From: Elusimicrobium simillimum
GTDB lineage: Bacteria > Elusimicrobiota > Elusimicrobia > Elusimicrobiales > Elusimicrobiaceae
Length of the DNA stretch: 64,000 bases
Direction of reading: 5' to 3'
Assembly: GCF_049639735.1 (NCBI RefSeq)
Contig: NZ_JBEVVA010000003.1
Span: 1,674,001 to 1,738,000, forward strand
This document shows, one piece after another, positions 42,018 to 50,109 of this stretch. The notes under the pieces are model-generated. The model was not told where the DNA came from. It ran no database searches and was given only the letters and a program-made list of their open reading frames with translations. Positions within the stretch are counted from its first letter, which is position 1, and every line of letters starts with the position of its first letter. Made by a program: the position numbers and the translations under genes.

Positions 42018-42876
42018 TATTTTTAAAAGAATTTGCAGAAGCAAAAGCGCGTTGGTTGGCCTTACACTAGTGGCTGTATTTTTACTGATAGCTGTGTTTG
42101 CTCCGTTCATAGCACCGCCGCAAAGTTTTGACCCTTACCAATTGCCCCAACACGGCTACAGCGTGGCGCCCGTAGCGCCAAGCGCGCAAAATATTTTTGG
42201 CACAACGGAGCAGCAGTATGATATTTTCTACGCCATAGTATGGGGCAGCCGCATGGCGTTTAAGGTTGGCATAACGGTAGTATTTTTTGCCATGTTAATA
42301 GGCATTATTGTTGGCGGCACCGCTGCCTACGCCGGCGGCTGGGTGGACGAGGTTCTCATGCGCCTGACAGACGTTGTTTTTGCCATACCAAGCCTGGTGC
42401 TGGCCATGGTGATAGCGGCTATGCTGGGGCCCGAACTTAAAAATATGATTATAGCTTTAACCGCCGTTGCGTGGCCAAGTTACGCGCGTTTAATACGCGG
42501 CGACGTGCTCAGCGTAAAAGAGCGTGAGTACGTGCTGGCGGCCAAAACTATGGGCGCAAGCGGGCCAAGAATATTTTTTAAACATATTATTCCCAACTCT
42601 ATTTACCCGTCCGTAATTGTGGCAAGTTTAGATATTGGGTATATTGTGCTTACGGCAAGCTCGCTAAGCTTTTTAGGTTTAGGCTCGCCGCCGGGCACGG
42701 CCGATTGGGGGCAGTTAATTGCAATGGCGCGTAATTGGATTTTGGGCTCATCCTCCAACCCGTTTGCCTACGCGCACACTATATTAATACCGGGTACGGC
42801 GCTGCTGCTGTTTGTGCTTGGGTGGAATTTACTTGGCGACGCTTTTAGAGACATACTGGACCCAAGGCAGCACTAA
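42010..42876 (+). CDS. Oligopeptide ABC transporter permease, OppC/DppC type
   Basis: 288 residues with the OppC N-terminus (SKSALVGLTLVAVFLLIAVFAPF), six transmembrane segments and the EAA loop (KEREYVLAAKTMGASGPRIF). Overlaps the OppB gene by 8 bases. It ends the operon. No periplasmic binding protein gene is found before or after it in this window. Confidence 0.94.
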   Translation: MNNIFKRICRSKSALVGLTLVAVFLLIAVFAPFIAPPQSFDPYQLPQHGYSVAPVAPSAQNIFGTTEQQYDIFYAIVWGSRMAFKVGITVVFFAMLIGIIVGGTAAYAGGWVDEVLMRLTDVVFAIPSLVLAMVIAAMLGPELKNMIIALTAVAWPSYARLIRGDVLSVKEREYVLAAKTMGASGPRIFFKHIIPNSIYPSVIVASLDIGYIVLTASSLSFLGLGSPPGTADWGQLIAMARNWILGSSSNPFAYAHTILIPGTALLLFVLGWNLLGDAFRDILDPRQH

Positions 42877-43224
42877 TTTTATAGAATATAAGTTGACGCA
42901 ACCAATATAAGTAAAAGTATTAAAGCACTAGGGTGCATTGACGCTGTTTAAGCACCTGCGCCGCTATCATTTTTTCGTAAATTACCACTTTTTTACGACG
43001 ATGATAGTGTGGGCTATCTGAGGAATAAAAAAGTGGTAATTTACAAAAAAGGAGTGCGGCCCTACGGGTTGAGTCAATTTTGATAAATTTTATATTTTTT
43101 TTGCTGGGATATAGCTTTACGCTATACCCGCACGCAAAATAAAATGTAAAATTTATCAAAATTGACTCAACGCAGGCGCTTAAACAGCGTCAATGCACCC
43201 TTGTATTTTATTTGTGAGGATTAA
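42877..43224. other. Gene-free region holding the nested palindrome
   Basis: Between the OppC stop and the acyl-CoA ligase start. Apart from about 50 AT-rich bases at the left and the ligase ribosome site GAGGA (43215-43219), the region is entirely taken up by the palindromic element 42931-43200. A minus-strand frame at 42920-43159 runs through it and resembles nothing. Confidence 0.75.
42931..43200. repeat. 270-bp nested palindromic element with three stems (cloverleaf-like)
   Basis: Outer arms 42931-42960 and 43171-43200 are complementary at 29 of 30 positions. Inside are two further perfect inverted repeats: an 18-bp stem (42977-42994 with 43027-43044) and a 25-bp stem (43068-43092 with 43147-43171). 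The latter's loop holds a smaller hairpin, GGGATATAGC with GCTATACCC (43106-43129). As single strand it would fold into a 30-bp trunk with two arms. There is no coding frame or flanking target duplication that I can see. It could be a MITE-like element or a structured RNA/DNA. Confidence 0.85.
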
Positions 43225-44832
43225 ATGATAAGAAGAAAAGATTTATACACTGCGCTGGCCGACTCCGCCTACCGCTACCCCGAACGTATTGCCGCCGTTT
43301 TTGAAGGCAAAAAATATACTTACCACGAACTGCAGATGCAGGTAGATAAATGCGCCGACATGTTTTGGTCTTACGGCGTAAGAAAAGGCGACAAAGTTGC
43401 CATAGTACATAAAAACTCTATTTGGTTTGTCATAGCCTCGTTCGCTTTATACAAAATTGGCGCGGTGGCTGTACCAATAAACTTTATGATTTCCAAGATT
43501 GAGGAAATCAAATTTATTTTAGAAGACTCGCAGTCTAAAATGGTTGTAACGCAAATGGACTTTTTAAAAATTTACCAAAAAGTTAAACAGCTTACACCAA
43601 CCTTGCAAACCATTTTCTGCACCAACCTGCCGGAAAATTACCAGGAAGACCCGGAAGTTAAAAATTTTATACAGGAAATTGAGGCCAGCCGCGTTATTGA
43701 CGAAGTGTTAAACGTAAAAGTTAAACTTGACGACGACGCTTTTATTCTTTACACCTCCGGCACAACGGGCACGCCTAAGGGCGCGGTTATCACACACGGC
43801 AACCTGGCGTCTAACATTATTTCCTGTGCGCAAAGTTTTAAAATAGGCGGCGAAGACGCGCTTATCTGTCTGTTACCCATGTTCCACACATTCGCGTGGA
43901 TGGTATGCGTTGTGCTGCCGCTTTACCTGGGCCTAAAAACCGTAATTTCCGCCAATATCACCCCGCCGGGCACATGGCTGCACTTAATGGGCGTGGAAAA
44001 GGTGACAATATTTATTGCCATACCGCAGTTATTTTCAGTACTTGCTAAAGAGGCCAGAGGCATTAAAAGGCTGTACATGCAATACTGGGCGTTTAGAAAA
44101 GTACGCTTTTGCATAAGCGGCGCAGCGCCTTTAAACAAAGAGTCGCACGACCACTTTGAAAAGAACCTCGGCATTACACTCTTAGAAGGCTACGGCCTTA
44201 CAGAATGCAGCCCGGTTGTAAGCGTTAACCTTGAAAATAAAAATAAAAAAGGTTCCGTCGGCCCCGCGCTGCCAAGCGTAAAAATAGCCATTAAAGATGA
44301 CGACGAAAAAGATTTACCTAGAAATACCGAAGGTGAAATTTGTATAAAAGGCCCCAACGTATTTCACAAATACCACAATAACCCGCAAGGCACGGCCGAA
44401 GCTTTTACAAAAGACGGCTGGTTTAAAAGCGGCGACATCGGCCTGGTGGATGATGAAGGCTTTATATTTATTAAAGACCGTAAAAAAGACATGATTATTA
44501 TAAAAGGGCTTAAGGTATTTTCCGCTCAGGTGGAAGCAAAAATAATGGAATTCCCGGGCCTGGAAGAGTGCGCCATTATCGGCGTGCCGGACGGCAGAGG
44601 CGGCGAGTTTATTAAACTGTACGCCGTAAAAGCCAAAGGCATAGAATTTGACGAAGCGGCCTTTAAAAAATATTTAAGGCAAGGTCTGGACAACTACAAA
44701 CGCCCGCGCGACATAGAGTTTATGGATGAACTGCCCAAAAACTCGCTTAGAAAAATATTAAAACGCGAGCTTAGAAAAGACGCCGTAGAAAAACTAAAAA
44801 CACGTCTTGCTCCGGCCGCTGAAGAAGAATAA
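43225..44832 (+). CDS. Long-chain acyl-CoA ligase (AMP-forming)
   Basis: 535 residues of the ANL superfamily: P-loop ILYTSGTTGTPKGAV (about 173-187), A5 motif LLEGYGLTECSPV, A7 DGWFKSGDIG, the hinge KDRKKDMIIIKGLKVF and the late catalytic lysine region KNSLRKILKREL. It activates a carboxylic (probably fatty) acid with ATP and joins it to CoA; the substrate chain length cannot be read here. Ribosome site GAGGA. The frame continues open for 50 codons after the TAA (see next entry). Confidence 0.93.
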   Translation: MIRRKDLYTALADSAYRYPERIAAVFEGKKYTYHELQMQVDKCADMFWSYGVRKGDKVAIVHKNSIWFVIASFALYKIGAVAVPINFMISKIEEIKFILEDSQSKMVVTQMDFLKIYQKVKQLTPTLQTIFCTNLPENYQEDPEVKNFIQEIEASRVIDEVLNVKVKLDDDAFILYTSGTTGTPKGAVITHGNLASNIISCAQSFKIGGEDALICLLPMFHTFAWMVCVVLPLYLGLKTVISANITPPGTWLHLMGVEKVTIFIAIPQLFSVLAKEARGIKRLYMQYWAFRKVRFCISGAAPLNKESHDHFEKNLGITLLEGYGLTECSPVVSVNLENKNKKGSVGPALPSVKIAIKDDDEKDLPRNTEGEICIKGPNVFHKYHNNPQGTAEAFTKDGWFKSGDIGLVDDEGFIFIKDRKKDMIIIKGLKVFSAQVEAKIMEFPGLEECAIIGVPDGRGGEFIKLYAVKAKGIEFDEAAFKKYLRQGLDNYKRPRDIEFMDELPKNSLRKILKRELRKDAVEKLKTRLAPAAEEE

Positions 44833-44985
44833 AAGAAAAAAATAATAATTACGGTTTTATTTATTATTATTTTACTAGGCGGATTGTTAGTATTAAAACA
44901 AGCGTTCTTTCCTGAGTTATTCTCTTGCGTATGCACTCCAATTGGCGGCCCAGGGCAAAGAGATTGCAGCGGCCTATGCTTTTAA
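44833..44985 (+). other. Open frame directly following the ligase stop: hydrophobic helix plus four-Cys tail
   Basis: In the same frame as the acyl-CoA ligase, the 50 codons after its TAA read KKKIIITVLFIIILLGGLLV (a basic-flanked membrane helix) and then a tail with Cys-Val-Cys, Gly/Pro-rich spacer, and two more Cys (RDCSGLCF) before TAA at 44983-44985. It looks more protein-like than chance, but there is no ATG or GTG; ATT, ATA or an internal TTG (codon 18) are the only starts. It may be a gene relic, a small protein with a rare start, or a readthrough tail. Confidence 0.35.
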
Positions 44986-45201
44986 AAAATTAGAACAAAA
45001 GAAAAAGCCGTATATATCCCTCGCCCCACTGGGGGAGAGGGCAGGGTGAGGGGGAAGTTGCAGTAAGACTAAAACGAATGAAAACTAATTTAATAACAGC
45101 ACATTCCCCCTCACCTGCTTTTTCGCATTTTTGCTTCGCAAAAAAACGACGCGAAAAAACTTCCTCTCCCCCGGTGGGGCGAGGAGAGCAAATAACTATG
45201 T
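44986..45201. other. Remainder of the gene-free stretch before the CCA/poly(A) polymerase gene
   Basis: After the open frame ending at 44985 this region is almost wholly the palindromic repeat 45018-45188, with about 30 AT-rich bases on the left and 13 on the right. I see no other gene and no clear promoter. Confidence 0.6.
45018..45188. repeat. Branched palindromic repeat (CCCTCGCCCC / GGGGCGAGG family)
   Basis: TCGCCCCACTGGGGGAGAGG (45021-45040) pairs with CCTCTCCCCCGGTGGGGCGA near 45163-45182, and GCAGGGTGAGGGGGAA (45041-45056) pairs with TTCCCCCTCACCTGC (about 45104-45118). Between the two right-hand arms lies an extra hairpin (TTTTTCGC ... GCGAAAAAA, about 45120-45158), which makes the element branched. 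Such C/T-rich, G/A-rich palindromes recur in many bacterial genomes as non-coding repeats. Its right end, GAGGAGAG, is the only purine-rich sequence before the next start codon and may serve as that gene's ribosome site. Confidence 0.75.
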
Positions 45202-46704
45202 ATGAATAATATTGCTAAAATAATTGCGCAGGTTATAACAGACGGCTACTATGTAGGCGGCTGCGTGCGCGACGCTTTGCTTAAACGCCAAAGCGGCGAC
45301 ATCGATATAGCCTTACCTAAAGAAGCCGTAAAACCCGCCGCACTGGCACTTGCTAAAAAGCTAAAAGCCGCCGCATTCGAAATGGACGCGGAGTTTGGCG
45401 TATGGCGTGTAATTACCCGTAAAGAAAATTTGCAAATTGACCTTACCGCATACCAGGGCAAAACCTTTGAAGATGATTTAAAACGCCGTGATTTTACCGT
45501 AAACGCGCTTGCCTACCCCGTGCAAAAACCGCTTGATATTAAGGTAATAGTAAAAGACGGCAGAACAAGCGTAAAAATTACAAAATTAAAACCCGCTGAA
45601 CTGGTGGATATTGTAAAAGGCGTAAAAGATTTAAAAGCCAAAACAATACGCTCCAACTCAGAAAGTGTTTTTAAAGACGATCCCATCAGGACGTTACGCG
45701 CAGTACGTACAGCGGCGGAATTAAACTTTAAAATAGCGCCCGCCACCGCCTTGCAAATTAAAAAACACGCCAAGCTTATTACCAAAAGCGCGGGCGAGCG
45801 TACCCGTGAGGAACTGGTGAGGATTTTTAATTGCGCCGATTCTTTCAAATACATAGAGCTCATGGACAAGCTGGGCCTGCTTACAGCGCTTTTTCCGTTA
45901 CTGGAAGACCAGCGCAAATGCGCCGAGGTTTACTACGGCAAGGGCGGCGTATTTAAGCACACCATGCAAGTAGTGCGCCGTATGGAAGAACTGCTAAATA
46001 ACCCAAAAATAATTTTCCCCAAATACTATAAAAAACTACAACCGTTTTTAGAGCACCCGTCCATATATAAAGTGACTGCGCTGCTCCATGACATTGCAAA
46101 ACCCGCCACCGCCAAAATGGTGGACGGCAGGCTGCGCTTCTTTTTCCATGAGGAAATAGGCGCGCGTATGGCTGAGGATATTTTAAAAAACTTACGCTAC
46201 AGCACCGCTGACATACGCTTAATATCAGCCATGATACGCGAACACCTGCGCCCAAGCAATTTAGCCAGCAATGATATTTTAACAGACCGCGGCATTTACA
46301 AGTTTTTCCGTGATATGGGCGACGCGGGCGTGCCTATGCTGATGCTGTGCTGGGCGGACTACGCCAGCTATGTTACGGATAAAGAACTTGCCAAAATCCT
46401 CCCCCTTACAACCAAGCGCGTTATGACTATTGACGAAAGTAAAGACCACGGCAATGTAAGCAAGACGCTGCGCCATATGCAAGTGCTTAACTTTATGCTT
46501 AAAAAATATTTTGAACAAGCGCCCAAAATCAACCCGCCTAAAATAATAGACGGTAAAGAAATTATGAAAGCCTTAGAACTTAAACCCGGCCCGCTGGTGG
46601 GCGAACTGCTGGAAGCGGTGGCCATAGCGCAGGTTGAGGGCAAAGTAAAAACCAAAGCCGACGCCATAGCATTTCTAAAAAACCAAGGCGTAACCACCAA
46701 ATAA
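45202..46704 (+). CDS. tRNA nucleotidyltransferase/poly(A) polymerase family protein with HD domain
   Basis: 500 residues. Class II nucleotidyltransferase head: YYVGGCVRDALLKRQSGDIDIALP (the GG and DxD catalytic motifs), RRDFTVNALAYP, DPIRTLRAVRTAAELNF, then an HD phosphohydrolase-like domain (ALLHDIAKPATAK, MIREHLRPSNL). It either adds CCA to tRNA 3' ends or is a poly(A) polymerase; with no CCA encoded in the tRNA gene 400 bases downstream, CCA addition is required in this organism. Start: ATG at 45202; an ATG at 45198 is followed at once by a stop. Confidence 0.92.
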   Translation: MNNIAKIIAQVITDGYYVGGCVRDALLKRQSGDIDIALPKEAVKPAALALAKKLKAAAFEMDAEFGVWRVITRKENLQIDLTAYQGKTFEDDLKRRDFTVNALAYPVQKPLDIKVIVKDGRTSVKITKLKPAELVDIVKGVKDLKAKTIRSNSESVFKDDPIRTLRAVRTAAELNFKIAPATALQIKKHAKLITKSAGERTREELVRIFNCADSFKYIELMDKLGLLTALFPLLEDQRKCAEVYYGKGGVFKHTMQVVRRMEELLNNPKIIFPKYYKKLQPFLEHPSIYKVTALLHDIAKPATAKMVDGRLRFFFHEEIGARMAEDILKNLRYSTADIRLISAMIREHLRPSNLASNDILTDRGIYKFFRDMGDAGVPMLMLCWADYASYVTDKELAKILPLTTKRVMTIDESKDHGNVSKTLRHMQVLNFMLKKYFEQAPKINPPKIIDGKEIMKALELKPGPLVGELLEAVAIAQVEGKVKTKADAIAFLKNQGVTTK

Positions 46705-47014
46705 TTTTTTATCTCCCTTTAGTAGTGGAGTGGCACGCAGTGCTGAGGGATTTATCACGCTGCGTAGCAGCTTACTATAAATGCCGCCGTCATATAATTC
46801 CTAACAAGCTTTTAGTTTTCTTCTTTGCCCCGCAGTTTATGAGCGGCAATATAAAGTTTTTAAGGGTATTTTTTGAATTCTGCTTGAATAAAAAATTATT
46901 GGCGCAGTACTACAATAAAATTTTTTATGAGTTATTCAAAAACCCTTAAGAGTACCTTGCGCGAAAATAGCGGGGCGAGGGTTTTGGATTCTTTTTGACG
47001 ATAAAAAAAGAATC

Positions 47015-47031
47015 CCGCTCTCAAAGAGCGG
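47015..47031 (-). terminator. Minus-strand hairpin with T run, no obvious gene to terminate
   Basis: Stem CCGCTCT / AGAGCGG with a 3-base loop. On the minus strand it is followed by GGATTCTTTTTTT, a good terminator tail; on the plus strand there is none. All genes nearby are on the plus strand, so it may belong to an antisense or relic transcript. Confidence 0.4.
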
Positions 47032-47055
47032 AACTATGTTTAAAAAAACTCCTAA

Positions 47056-47084
47056 TTCATTTAATCACCAATATATTGTAGAAT
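47056..47084 (+). promoter_or_regulatory. Candidate promoter of tRNA-Gly
   Basis: TTCATT, 17-base spacer, TAGAAT, ending ten bases before the tRNA 5' end. The spacing fits a tRNA promoter; the -35 is weak. Confidence 0.45.
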
Positions 47085-47094
47085 GATTTTATAC

Positions 47095-47165
47095 GCGGGC
47101 GTAGTTCAATGGTAGAACGAGAGCTTCCCAAGCTTTAGACGTGGGTTCGATTCCCATCGCCCGCT
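47095..47165 (+). tRNA. tRNA-Gly, anticodon CCC
   Basis: 71 bases folding into a full cloverleaf: acceptor GCGGGCG / CGCCCGC with discriminator T, D arm GTTC / GAAC, anticodon stem AGAGC / GCTTT around loop TTCCCAA (anticodon CCC, reading GGG), and T arm GTGGG-TTCGATT-CCCAT. The 3' CCA is not encoded (TTT follows). Confidence 0.95.
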
Positions 47166-47207
47166 TTTGATATATTTTTTAATTTTTAATTTTGAGTCGG
47201 AGGGGCT

Positions 47208-47849
47208 ATGTCTGAAGAAGATTTTAATGTTGAACCCAAACTTGAAAACAAAAAAAAGTCAAAAGACTTTTGGCTGTTTCTTATTTTTGTAGACATAATA
47301 GCCTTGGTATTTTTCGGCTTTTTAGCGTACCAGTCTATTTCCAATAAATTTGCCGCGCCAACGCCCGGCAAAGACAATATACCGGTAAAAGAAGTTCCCG
47401 CAGACGACCCGCCCGCCACAGCCGTAGCGCAGGCCCCCGCGCAGGAACCCAAACTGCTAACACCAACGCCGGAACCTAAAGCGGAACCAAAACCGCAATC
47501 AGCCTTAAACGATATTCCCGCGCAGCAGCCAGCGCCCCAAACCACGCCCAAACCCGCCGAACCTGAGCAGCCTAAAGTAGAAAAAAAGCAAAGCGTTGTT
47601 ATAGAACCTACAAAAGGCAAAACCAGAAAAGTTACCTTCAAATATTTTGACGACGCTAAAAACGTGCGCATATCCAGCGGGTTTACCATGGCCAAACCGC
47701 AGCCGCTTAAAAAAATTAACGGCGTATGGCAGGCCAGCTTTATCATCTATCCAGGCGAATATAAATATATTTTTATAGTTGACGGTGCGCAAAAACTGGA
47801 CCCGCACGCGCCTGAAAAAGACGGCCGCTCTTTAGTAGTTATACCGTAA
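47208..47849 (+). CDS. Membrane-anchored protein with glycogen-binding (AMPK1_CBM/CBM48-like) domain
   Basis: 213 residues: an acidic/basic cytosolic start, one transmembrane helix (about 24-45, FWLFLIFVDIIALVFFGFLA), a Pro/Ala/Glu-rich linker (about 50-125) and a C-terminal Ig-like domain (about 130-213) with KVTFKYFDDAKNVRISSGF, then GVWQASFIIYPGEYKYIFIVDG, the signature of CBM48/AMPK-type glycogen-binding E-set domains. No catalytic domain is attached. Ribosome site GGAG. It may tether glycan or a glucan-active enzyme at the membrane; topology (domain outside) is inferred from the single N-terminal helix. Confidence 0.85.
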   Translation: MSEEDFNVEPKLENKKKSKDFWLFLIFVDIIALVFFGFLAYQSISNKFAAPTPGKDNIPVKEVPADDPPATAVAQAPAQEPKLLTPTPEPKAEPKPQSALNDIPAQQPAPQTTPKPAEPEQPKVEKKQSVVIEPTKGKTRKVTFKYFDDAKNVRISSGFTMAKPQPLKKINGVWQASFIIYPGEYKYIFIVDGAQKLDPHAPEKDGRSLVVIP

Positions 47850-47862
47850 AACGGAGTAACTT

Positions 47863-48444
47863 ATGTCACAGTTTGAATGGAAAGCAGGTATAGAGCAGTA
47901 TATTGACGCGTTAGCATCAGGCAACGCTACGCCCGGCGGCGGCAGCGCCGCGGCGGCGGCGGGCGCTTTTGGCTGTGCGCTTATCATGATGGCGATATCC
48001 ACCACTCTTAAACTAAAAGCCACGCCGGAAGACGTTAAACCCGCACTTAACAACGTACTGGGTGAAATGAACGCATGTCTGGGCACATTTAAAAATTTAG
48101 TGTCGGAAGACAGCGTAGCCTACAAAAAATATTTAGACACCAAAAAAGCCGCCAAGGCGGACCCGTCCATATCCATGGCCCCCGCTTTAAAAGAGATAGC
48201 CGTAATCCCCGTTAACTGCGCGCTGGAAGTATTAAAAACTTTAAAACTTTCTGACAATATTAAAAGCGGTATTTCCCCCATTATCATGTCGGACCTTAAC
48301 AGCGGCGTACACATGCTTAACGCCTGTTTAAAATGCTGTGTGGAAAACATGAAAATCAATTTGCCCTATGTAAAAGACGCCGCTATAGTTTCGCTTTTAG
48401 AACAGACTATAGATCAAAGCGTAAAAACGCTGGAGGCCGCTTAA
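47863..48444 (+). CDS. Cyclodeaminase/cyclohydrolase family protein (FTCD_C-like)
   Basis: 193 residues, all helical, with the family signature NATPGGGSAAAAAGAFGCAL near the N-terminus, as in formiminotetrahydrofolate cyclodeaminase and FchA methenyl-THF cyclohydrolase. Length matches the stand-alone form. It probably acts on a one-carbon folate; which reaction cannot be told. The ATG of the next gene overlaps its stop (TAATG). Confidence 0.85.
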   Translation: MSQFEWKAGIEQYIDALASGNATPGGGSAAAAAGAFGCALIMMAISTTLKLKATPEDVKPALNNVLGEMNACLGTFKNLVSEDSVAYKKYLDTKKAAKADPSISMAPALKEIAVIPVNCALEVLKTLKLSDNIKSGISPIIMSDLNSGVHMLNACLKCCVENMKINLPYVKDAAIVSLLEQTIDQSVKTLEAA

Positions 48445-50033
48445 TGCCCACGCAAACCGCCGCGCAAAACTCGTTGGAGGCCGTTTACCAATGCATCGCC
48501 GCCACACTGCCCAAAGTGCAGGACGACGTGGCGGAGAAGATTGCGTACGCCTACGCCAACAAAAAAAGCGCCAAACAGTTAGCGCAGGAAGTTAATAAAC
48601 TTAAAGAAGATTTGCTTTTTAACATACCCGAACGTGAAGACTACGTAGCTAAAATACTTTTAGATAAAGTTACCGTGCCCGCCGCCGCAAAAGCGCTTAG
48701 AATTATTAAAAATAAAGACTCTATAGCCAAGTTTCAGCGTGTGCTCGGCCTGCCTTATAAAACAAGAGATTTACTGACGGCTTTTTACGCGTCCACCGCC
48801 TCCGTCTTTAATTTTGACGAAGAGTTTTCAGAGGCTTTAGCTGCCGTAGGATATAAAGAAAAAGAATCACAGGAGCTTGCCTTAGAAGCGGTTAACCGCC
48901 TGGAACAAAAAGCGCTTGACGCCAAGCACGCCAAAGACCATTCCAAACAAAATAAAGAAGACATAGAGGCTTACACTCTTAAATATAAAATACCTCTTAA
49001 AGACTGTTACCGCTTACTGTCTATCTACGCCACCTACGGCGCCAAACATTTTAAATCTGACTTTGACGATGTTCTGGCAAAACTGCAAAATATTTTTGAT
49101 AAGCCGGCTTTAACATCTTTTCTTACGGTGAAAACTTTAAACGGTTTTCTTACTTTGCAGGACGCCGTTAATTTTACGGCAATGGCAAAAGAAATACCTT
49201 ACGCGGTGGCTGAGGATGATATTTTTGTATTGGGCTGCCGCTACCTGAGGACAAAAACCACGCGCGACGTTATTTACACGCTGGACGCTATTTTAAAACG
49301 CCTGCCGTTTTCAGAAATAAAAGAAGAAAACCTTGGCCTTGCCATAGGCGTACTTACGGAAGGCTCGCAGGAAAGCCTGGACATAGCCATGAAAAGGGCG
49401 CAAAAATTTAAAGACAGAAGTATTTTTAGAAAAGCGCTTGCCAAGCATGAATGTTTTGAAGGTTTTACCTATGATATAGCCAAGAAATTCGCCGGTAAAA
49501 GCAAGGTGGAAGAGCTGCTGGAAAAATTTAACACAATACTTGGTAACCTTAACTACTGCAGCGGCCCTGCGGAAAACAATGACCTTGCCGCAAAGGTGCT
49601 GCTTGGTAAAATAACAGAGGCCGAGGCCGCCACCCAAGCCACCTACAGGCGCGACCTTAAGGCAAAATCTCTTACAGAAGGCCTTGCGCCGGAAGTGCTT
49701 AAAAAATATCTTGGCACATTAAGCCCGGAAGATATTATGGCGTTTTTTGATTCCTCTTTAACCCCCTACTCATTTTGGAAGACCGACCAGGAAAAACATC
49801 TTTACGCGCTTGAGGCGCTTATAGCGCAGCTTAACGGCACCTCCAGCGGCGAGATAACAAATTTTGTATTTGAACAGCTGCAAGACGGCGCGGAGCTTGA
49901 AGAAATATCGGAAATTCTTACCAAAATCCCCTCTAAGGACAGAGCAAAAATAACAGCCGCGCAGATTAAAGCAAATTATCTTAACGCGCCGCCTGCGGCC
50001 GCTGAGTCGCTTTCATCAATTTTTGAATCATAA
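48444..50033 (+). CDS. Large all-helical cytosolic protein, function unknown
   Basis: 529 residues from the ATG at 48444, which overlaps the previous stop and follows GGAGG; a longer frame to 48333 lies inside the previous gene. No signal peptide or membrane helix. Predicted to be almost entirely alpha-helical with repeated helix pairs carrying Lys/Ala/Leu, such as NKKSAKQLAQEVNKLKEDLL and GKITEAEAATQATYRRDLKA, but I recognise no family and no catalytic motif. Translational coupling to the FTCD_C-like gene suggests they work together. Confidence 0.8.
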   Translation: MPTQTAAQNSLEAVYQCIAATLPKVQDDVAEKIAYAYANKKSAKQLAQEVNKLKEDLLFNIPEREDYVAKILLDKVTVPAAAKALRIIKNKDSIAKFQRVLGLPYKTRDLLTAFYASTASVFNFDEEFSEALAAVGYKEKESQELALEAVNRLEQKALDAKHAKDHSKQNKEDIEAYTLKYKIPLKDCYRLLSIYATYGAKHFKSDFDDVLAKLQNIFDKPALTSFLTVKTLNGFLTLQDAVNFTAMAKEIPYAVAEDDIFVLGCRYLRTKTTRDVIYTLDAILKRLPFSEIKEENLGLAIGVLTEGSQESLDIAMKRAQKFKDRSIFRKALAKHECFEGFTYDIAKKFAGKSKVEELLEKFNTILGNLNYCSGPAENNDLAAKVLLGKITEAEAATQATYRRDLKAKSLTEGLAPEVLKKYLGTLSPEDIMAFFDSSLTPYSFWKTDQEKHLYALEALIAQLNGTSSGEITNFVFEQLQDGAELEEISEILTKIPSKDRAKITAAQIKANYLNAPPAAAESLSSIFES

Positions 50034-50109
50034 AAACGGTTTGATATTTACGGAAAATTTGCTATCCTATTTTGTATATACAAACTAAATTTAAAAAAGG
50101 GAAAAAACT

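Larger units (their letters stand above)
46705..47094. other. Gene-free region before tRNA-Gly: repeat remnants and hairpins
   Basis: 390 bases. The left part (46725-46800) holds GTGGCACGCAGTGCTGAGGG and the small palindrome GCTGC-GTA-GCAGC, resembling pieces of widespread non-coding repeats. Further on AAGGGTATTTTTTGAA (near 46860) is complementary, with a two-base bulge, to TTCAAAAACCCTT (near 46935), inside GCCCCGC / GCGGGGC arms. A perfect 11-bp hairpin follows (GGATTCTTTTT 46986-46996, AAAAAGAATCC 47005-47015). A 74-codon frame at 46725-46949 crosses these structures and is unlikely to be a gene. Confidence 0.5.

Noticed and set aside
42920..43159. 79-codon minus-strand frame inside the nested palindrome
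   Set aside because: The frame exists because of the inverted repeats; no start signal or family resemblance.
46725..46949. 74-codon plus-strand frame before tRNA-Gly
   Set aside because: It has no ribosome site, starts in a repeat remnant and spans inverted repeats; the sequence is unlike its neighbours.
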